A DNA stretch of 64,000 bases, taken from JAWKWH01 sp041397625 (GTDB lineage: Bacteria; Pseudomonadota; Alphaproteobacteria; Rhizobiales; Rhizobiaceae). Both the position numbers and the translations under genes were made by a program. The stretch lies in contig JAWKWH010000001.1 in the NCBI GenBank assembly GCA_041397625.1, forward strand, positions 124,001-188,000. The letters are read 5' to 3'. Within the stretch, counting starts at the first letter, position 1, and every line of letters begins with the position of its first letter. Of this stretch, positions 59,401-64,000 are shown piece by piece. The notes under the pieces were generated by a model. The model was not told where the DNA came from and searched no databases. It was given only the letters and a program-made list of their open reading frames with translations.

Positions 59401-61933
59401 GCGTTTCGCCGGACAATTGCAGGTGACGGTCGGCGCCGAGACGATCCTTGCGAGCCAGACGGCGACGGTGCCGGAGGAGGGCGCGGAGATCGAAATTCCG
59501 GTCAGCGCCGACTGGGGCGCGGGCGCCTATGTGACCGCCATGCTCTACCGGCCGGGCGACGCGCAGGAAACGCGCCTGCCGATGCGTGCCATCGGCGTGA
59601 AGTGGCTTGCCGTCGATCCCGCCGGGCGCAAGCTCGACGTGGCGCTCAAAGTGCCGGAACGCACCGCGCCGCGCCAGGCCTTCGAGATACCGGTGGAGGT
59701 CAAGGGCGCCGGGGCGGGTGAGAAGGCGTTCGTCACGGTCGCCGCCGTCGACGTCGGCATCTTGAACCTGACGCGCTACCAGACGCCCGATCCGGACGGC
59801 TGGTATTTCGGCCAGCGCCGCCTCGGCCTGGAGATCCGCGACATCTACGGCCGGCTGATCGACGGTTCGGCCGGCGTGCTTGGCCGCATCCGCTCCGGTG
59901 GCGATGGGCCCGGCATGGGGTCGGAAGGCAGTCCGCCGACCGAGAAGCTGGTGGCGTTCCATTCCGGCATCGTCGAACTGGACGAGAACGGCCGCGCGAC
60001 GGTGCGTTTCGACATGCCGCAGTTCAACGGCACCGTGCGGCTGATGGCAGTCGCGTGGACGCGTTCCGGCGTCGGCCATGCCGAGCGGAACGTGGTGGTG
60101 CGCGACCCGGTGGTGGTGACGGCGAGCCTGCCGAAATTCCTGGCGCCGGGCGATGCAGCCGAGCTGCGGCTGGAACTTGCCAATACCGACGGGCCGGCGG
60201 GCAGCTACACGCTGAGCGTGGCGACGCAAGGCCCGCTATCGGTCGACGAAGGGCTGCGCACGATCGACCTTGCGGTGGGCAATCGCGAGGCGCTGACGAT
60301 CGATGTGCGCGCCGTGGAGCCGGGCGACGGCCGCGTATTGGTGGCGCTCGAAGGCGCCGACGGGCTGCGGCTGGAACAGGCGCTCGACCTGCCGGTGCGC
60401 CCGGCGGTACTGCCGGTGGCGCAGCGCTTCGACATTCCGCTTGCTGCCAATGGCGGACAGTTGCGGCTCGATTCCGGCCTGCTCGACGGATCGTTGCCGG
60501 GCGGCGCCAGCGTCGCGATCAACGTGTCCGGCAACAGCGCGCTCGACATTCCGGCGCTGCTGATGTCGCTCGACCGCTACCCCTATGGCTGCGCCGAGCA
60601 GACCACGAGCCGGGCGCTGCCGCTGCTCTATGTGTCGGAACTGTCGCAAGCCGCCGGCCTCGAACAGGACCCTGAGATCGCCGGCCGCGTGCAGGGTGCG
60701 ATCGACCGCGTGCTGGCCTATCAGGCGTCGTCGGGCGGCTTCGGCCTGTGGGGACCGACAAGCGGCGATCTTTGGCTCGACGCCTATGTCACCGACTTCC
60801 TGACCCGGGCACGCGAGCAGAAGTTCGACGTGCCCGAGGCGGCGATGCGGCAGGCGCTCGACAATTTGCAGAACACGCTCGCCTACAACAACGACATCAG
60901 GGCCAACGGCACGGCGATCGCCTATTCGCTCTACGTGTTGGCGCGCAACCGCCGCGCCTCGGCCGGCGACCTGCGCTATTATGCCGACACGCAGATGGAC
61001 GCGTTCCGCTCGACCATGGCGCGGGCGCATCTGGCCGCCAGCCTGGCGCTCTACGGCGACAACGAGCGCTCGAGCCGCGCCTTCGCCTCGGCGATGCGGC
61101 TGGCCTCGGCGCGGATCGCCGAGGACCGCAACCGCGGCGACTATGGCTCGTCGCTGCGCGACAACGCCGCCATGCTGGCGCTTGCCGCCGAGACCAGGCC
61201 GGTACCGGCGTCGGTGCCCGAGATGATGGAACTGGTAACCGCCGGGCGCAGCGCCAGGCGCTACACCAGCACGCAGGAACAGGCCTGGCTGCTGCTCGCC
61301 GCCCGCGCCATCGAGGCGGGCACGCCGATCGACATCACCATCGACGGCGCGCGCCATTCGGGCAATTTCGCCCGCCGCATGAGCGGCGAGGACCTGGCGG
61401 CCAGTCCGCTGGTGATCGAGAACCGCGGCGACACCGACATCTCGGTGGCGGTGACCGCGATCGCAGCACCCGCGCAGCCGCTGCCGGCCGGTGGCGACGG
61501 GTTCGCGATCGAGCGCACCTATTACCGCATGGACGGCACGGCGGCCAACGTGTCGGAGGCGCGGCAGAACGAGCGCTTCGTCGTGGTGCTGAAGGTCGCC
61601 GAGCACAATGCATGGCCGTCGCGGGTGCTGGTGACCGACTTGCTGCCGGCCGGCTTCGAGATCGACAATCCGCGGCTGATCAGCAGCGCCGACCTGTCGG
61701 AGTTCGCCTGGCTGCCGCAGACGTCCGCAGCGCATGTCGAGTTCCGCGACGACCGGTTCGTCGCGGCTTTCGACCGCCACGGCAACAGCGAGCGCGAGTT
61801 CACCTTCGCCTATGTGGTGCGTGCGGTGACGCCGGGGGTGTTCGCCCATCCGGCGGCAAGCGTCGAAGACATGTACCGGCCGGAATATTCGGCGCGCACG
61901 GCGACAGGCGTGATGGCGGTGGAGGCGCGCTGA
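56465..61933 (+). CDS. Bacterial alpha-2-macroglobulin with N-terminal PAN domain
   Basis: An 1822-aa exported protease trap. The signal peptide (MPFRRTTNVVAAIFAMLIFT, cut after AHA) precedes a PAN/apple-like domain with four cysteines (about 30-95: NQCKAQCLADPSCRAFTYNT, WCFLKSDF), a linker with possible TPR-like helices, macroglobulin MG domains, and the thioester domain. The thioester is Cys1376-Ala-Glu-Gln1379 in PYGCAEQTTSRALPLL. No lipobox, so it is soluble or PAN-tethered. GGGAGG before the ATG. pbpC follows 1 bp after the stop; this pairing is well known. Confidence 0.95.
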   Translation: MPFRRTTNVVAAIFAMLIFTVLAHAQNGAREIVTIPDSDYFGFDLRTEKDVSLNQCKAQCLADPSCRAFTYNTSAQWCFLKSDFSVLNPFAGAVAGKVVQRSGAPDIGAPPALGFLPAYMRDEARQYRTQLLNGTARVAADGLIWLSSSGDNALSANNGTAAVDYYRRALAVDPDNGGLWARLARAALVAETQDRPNSWRLKQAASAAAIGAYDLSRHTTSRGEALGVLGQALERREIWRPAITAYAESLKLVDDVNIRALHDDLKARKGFRVVNNTVDSDSRSPRICIQFSENLVKSGVDYSSFVSVDGRAAEAIDAREREICINGLEHGHRYRIDVRAGLPAAIGEAIENQVTLDIYVRDRQPLARFTGDNFVLPGAGRHGIPVVTVNSATVELDLFRIGERALSGVLAESRFLRQLDGYDAERIANSTGTRVWSGRLDVAVEQNREVVTSFPVDEALPERTPGIYVLTAKPEGDRRDNWDAVATQWFVISDIGLSAVSGEDGINVFARSLASADPLAGVELKLIARNNELLASAVTDADGRASFAAGLARGAGGLAPQVVTASAGEGDFVFLDMGRAGFDLSDRGVDGRPAPGALDLFAWTERGIYRAGETVHVNALLRDGSAETVDSLPLTFVFFRPDGVEDRRMVVSDPSLGGYGIDYALQDNAMRGAWTLRVHTDPKRPALAEKTFLVEDFVPDRIEFDLASDKQAIAVGETAVVTVDGRFLYGAPAAGLALEGDVKVRATDEWALHEGYRFGLADEDDGEDTRITLDNLPVLDVGGKAAFDVRLDTVPSTSGLLEADVTVRMREGGGRAVERDLSIAVLPQGPMIGIAPEFTGGAVAENSTASFRVIAVAPDGTRQALDDVRWSLVKVERNYQWYREGNQWKYEPVDYTTQVADGTIAIGADAPETVAAQVGWGRYRFEVETVDAGGPASSIGFNAGWFVEAGSTNTPDGLEIALDRESYAAGDVARLKVSPRFAGQLQVTVGAETILASQTATVPEEGAEIEIPVSADWGAGAYVTAMLYRPGDAQETRLPMRAIGVKWLAVDPAGRKLDVALKVPERTAPRQAFEIPVEVKGAGAGEKAFVTVAAVDVGILNLTRYQTPDPDGWYFGQRRLGLEIRDIYGRLIDGSAGVLGRIRSGGDGPGMGSEGSPPTEKLVAFHSGIVELDENGRATVRFDMPQFNGTVRLMAVAWTRSGVGHAERNVVVRDPVVVTASLPKFLAPGDAAELRLELANTDGPAGSYTLSVATQGPLSVDEGLRTIDLAVGNREALTIDVRAVEPGDGRVLVALEGADGLRLEQALDLPVRPAVLPVAQRFDIPLAANGGQLRLDSGLLDGSLPGGASVAINVSGNSALDIPALLMSLDRYPYGCAEQTTSRALPLLYVSELSQAAGLEQDPEIAGRVQGAIDRVLAYQASSGGFGLWGPTSGDLWLDAYVTDFLTRAREQKFDVPEAAMRQALDNLQNTLAYNNDIRANGTAIAYSLYVLARNRRASAGDLRYYADTQMDAFRSTMARAHLAASLALYGDNERSSRAFASAMRLASARIAEDRNRGDYGSSLRDNAAMLALAAETRPVPASVPEMMELVTAGRSARRYTSTQEQAWLLLAARAIEAGTPIDITIDGARHSGNFARRMSGEDLAASPLVIENRGDTDISVAVTAIAAPAQPLPAGGDGFAIERTYYRMDGTAANVSEARQNERFVVVLKVAEHNAWPSRVLVTDLLPAGFEIDNPRLISSADLSEFAWLPQTSAAHVEFRDDRFVAAFDRHGNSEREFTFAYVVRAVTPGVFAHPAASVEDMYRPEYSARTATGVMAVEAR

Positions 61934-61934
61934 G

Positions 61935-64000
61935 GTGAGCCGGCGCTTCCGCCTTTGGTGGAACACCGCCTTCGCGCTGGCGGCCTCGATGGTGGTGATC
62001 GTCACCGCCATCGCCGTATCCGACGATCTCGACCGGCGCTATCCGCCGCCGCTCGGCGGGCTGGCGGAGCTGTCGGCCGAAGTGCTCGACCGCGACGGCC
62101 GGTTGCTGCGCGCCTATGCGACGCCGGAAGGGCGCTGGCGCATGCGCGTCGACCTCGACGATATCGATCCGGCCTTCATCGACATGCTGATCGCCTATGA
62201 GGACCGGCGCTTCCGCAAGCATCACGGCATCGACCCGCTGGCGACCGCGCGCGCCGCCTGGCAGATGGCGACCAGCGGGCGGATCGTCTCGGGCGGGTCG
62301 ACCCTGTCGATGCAGCTTGCCCGGTTGATCGAGCCGCGCGAAGGTCGCTCCCTTGTCGCGAAACTGCGCCAGATGGCGCGCGCCGTGCAGATCGAGCGGC
62401 GCCTCGGCAAGGACGAGATCCTCGAAGCCTATCTGACGCTGGCGCCCTATGGCGGCAATCTGGAAGGCGTGCGCGCCGCCTCGCTCGCCTGGTTCGGCAA
62501 GGAGCCGAAGAAGCTGCTTCTGTCGGAGGCGGCACTGCTGGTGGCGCTGCCGCAACTGCCCGAACAGCGCCGGCCCGACCGCCACGGCGCGGCGGCGAAG
62601 GCGGCGCGAGACCGGGTGTTGAACCGCATGGCCGACGCCCGGATCATCGCCGCAAGCGAAATCGCGAGAGCGGCGCGCCAGCCGGTGCCGCGCATCCGTC
62701 GGGCGCTACCGGCCTTCGCGCCGCATCTGGCCGATCTGGCGCGGGCCAAAGCGCCGGACGCGCGGACGCACGAAACGACGATCGACCGGCGCATCCAGGC
62801 CGGTCTCGAGGCGGTGGCGCGCGCGGCGGCCCGAAGGCTCGGACCGACGGTGTCGACGGCGATCATCCTTGCCGATGCGACAACCGGGGAAATCCTGGCC
62901 GAGGTCGGCTCGGCCGATTATTTCGACGACAAGCGCTTCGGCTGGGTCGGCATGAGCCGGGCGGTGCGCTCGCCGGGCTCGGCGCTGAAACCGTTCATCT
63001 ACGCGCTTGCCCTGCAGGAGGGGTTGGCGGCGCCGGAAACGCTGATCTCGGACAGGCCGGCGAATTTCGGCGGCTACCGGCCGCGCAATTTCGACCTGAC
63101 CTATCAGGGCGACGTCACCGTGCGCGCGGCGCTGCAGATGTCGCTGAACGTACCGGCGTTGAGACTGCTCGACGCGGTCGGTCCGGCGCGGCTCGCCAGC
63201 CTGTTTTCGCGCGCCGGCGTGACGCCGCAACTGCCGCGCGGCGAAGCGCCCGGCCTCGCCATCGGCCTCGGCGGCGCCGGCGTGACGCTGAAGGATCTGG
63301 TCCAGCTCTACACCGCCTTTCCCAATCGTGGTCTTACGGCCGAACTGGCAAACGGCATCGATGGCAAGCCGGCGATGCGGCCTGGACCGCGCGTGCTCGA
63401 TGCGGCCGCCGCCTGGCATGTGAGCGACATCCTGTCGGGCGTCGCCCGGCCGGCCGCCTCGCCGCCGCGGCGCATCGCCTACAAGACCGGCACGAGCTAC
63501 GGCTATCGCGACGCCTGGTCGATCGGCTTCGACGGGCGCTACGTGGTCGGCGTGTGGGCCGGATCGGCCGACAATCGCTCGGTCGCCGGCCTGACCGGCA
63601 TTACCGCCGCCGCACCGATCCTGTTCGAGGCGTTCGAGCGCTCCGGCCTGGCACCGGTGCCGCTGCCGACCGCGCCGGCAGGCGCGCTGAGGCTGGCGGC
63701 GCACGAACTGCCGGCCGGCCTGAGGCGGTTCGCCTCGGCGCGCTCCGGCCTGGTGCCGGTCGACCGCTTCGACAGTCCGCCGGAAATCGTCTATCCGCCG
63801 GACGGCGCACGCATCGACCTCGGCGCGGGCGGCGGAGGCGGCGCCGCGCCGCTGGTGGTGAAACTGCAGGGCGGCAGGGCGCCGTTTACCTGGCTTGCCA
63901 ACGGCCGGCCGCTCGACGGGCGCACGAGGCGGCGCACCGGCGCCTGGCTGCCGGACGGACCGGGCTTTTCCACCCTGACCGTGATCGACGCGGAAGGCCG
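61935..64000 (+). CDS. pbpC: Penicillin-binding protein 1C, cut by window end
   Basis: About 688 codons of a bifunctional peptidoglycan synthase. GTG at 61935 starts 1 bp after the macroglobulin stop, with a membrane anchor (WWNTAFALAASMVVIVTAIA). The glycosyltransferase domain (about 55-225) has YEDRRFRKHHGID, with its catalytic Glu, and SGGSTLSMQLARL. The transpeptidase has Ser349-Ala-Leu-Lys352 in SPGSALKPFIYAL, SLN in MSLNVPAL, and KTG in YKTGTSYGYRDAW. The visible end (YPPDGARIDL, then a Gly-rich stretch) is the start of the PBP1C-specific C-terminal domain. The macroglobulin and PBP1C probably act together in wall repair and defence against proteases. Confidence 0.96.
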   Translation, partial: MSRRFRLWWNTAFALAASMVVIVTAIAVSDDLDRRYPPPLGGLAELSAEVLDRDGRLLRAYATPEGRWRMRVDLDDIDPAFIDMLIAYEDRRFRKHHGIDPLATARAAWQMATSGRIVSGGSTLSMQLARLIEPREGRSLVAKLRQMARAVQIERRLGKDEILEAYLTLAPYGGNLEGVRAASLAWFGKEPKKLLLSEAALLVALPQLPEQRRPDRHGAAAKAARDRVLNRMADARIIAASEIARAARQPVPRIRRALPAFAPHLADLARAKAPDARTHETTIDRRIQAGLEAVARAAARRLGPTVSTAIILADATTGEILAEVGSADYFDDKRFGWVGMSRAVRSPGSALKPFIYALALQEGLAAPETLISDRPANFGGYRPRNFDLTYQGDVTVRAALQMSLNVPALRLLDAVGPARLASLFSRAGVTPQLPRGEAPGLAIGLGGAGVTLKDLVQLYTAFPNRGLTAELANGIDGKPAMRPGPRVLDAAAAWHVSDILSGVARPAASPPRRIAYKTGTSYGYRDAWSIGFDGRYVVGVWAGSADNRSVAGLTGITAAAPILFEAFERSGLAPVPLPTAPAGALRLAAHELPAGLRRFASARSGLVPVDRFDSPPEIVYPPDGARIDLGAGGGGGAAPLVVKLQGGRAPFTWLANGRPLDGRTRRRTGAWLPDGPGFSTLTVIDAEG

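Noticed and set aside
56657..60229. 1190-codon open frame opposite the macroglobulin gene
   Set aside because: Arg/His-rich antisense frame with no recognisable domain; the sense gene is well supported.

Overview
The window is GC-rich (well above 60 % G+C by eye) alphaproteobacterial chromosome, most likely from the Hyphomicrobiales (Rhizobiales; Phyllobacteriaceae/Mesorhizobium-like, inferred without any search). Support: the housekeeping order glnD-murJ-trpS-uspA-nfuA and coaD-ppi-ppi-queA-tgt, an ActS/ActR (RegB/RegA) redox pair, an MmcB gene, and regulatory sites of rhizobial type: an Irr/ICE-like box, a GTTC-N7-GTTC SOS box, a CTTG-N18-CTTATATACG heat-shock promoter and a sigma-54 promoter on glnB-glnA. 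It looks like core chromosome; no phage, plasmid, CRISPR, rRNA or tRNA was seen.

Layout. 1-3.2 kb: 3'-truncated dnaK behind a heat-shock promoter, and a periplasmic D-Ala-D-Ala carboxypeptidase, both leftward. 3.4-13.8 kb: glnD, murJ, a membrane cytochrome-b-like/ferredoxin fusion translationally coupled to a large MscS channel, trpS, a stress protein and nfuA, ending in a bidirectional terminator. 13.9-21.2 kb: L,D-transpeptidase lipoprotein, MmcB, a DUF2235 hydrolase, a small membrane protein, a two-subunit Na+/solute symporter and a gene of unknown function. 21.2-25.7 kb: glnB-glnA (leftward), nnr and a DUF72 gene. 25.7-30.1 kb: a repeat-rich patch with a GIY-YIG nuclease gene between two 220-bp RIME/REPIN-like elements, then uvrA with its SOS box. 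30.2-35 kb: small secreted or membrane proteins, a candidate sRNA, yjbQ, a photolyase and marC. 35-43 kb: gyrA, a 46-aa membrane protein, a LysE exporter, a small secreted protein and a secreted TPR-CHAT protein. 43-47 kb: coaD, two cyclophilins, queA, tgt. 47-55 kb (leftward): actR, actS, hrpB and a YnjBCD-type ABC transporter. 55-64 kb: an aromatic/aspartate aminotransferase, then a bacterial alpha-2-macroglobulin and penicillin-binding protein 1C (cut by the window end).

How they work together. GlnD, its target PII (GlnB) and the PII-controlled glutamine synthetase (GlnA) are all present, with a sigma-54 site before glnB: a nearly complete nitrogen-sensing circuit. MurJ, the carboxypeptidase, the L,D-transpeptidase, PBP1C and the macroglobulin concern the cell wall and its defence. 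UvrA, MmcB, photolyase and HrpB-type helicase concern nucleic acids. ActS/ActR and the b-type/2Fe-2S fusion suggest redox sensing. Three items deserve most attention: the duplicated 220-bp element around the GIY-YIG gene, the cytochrome-b/ferredoxin-MscS pair, and the secreted TPR-CHAT protein.
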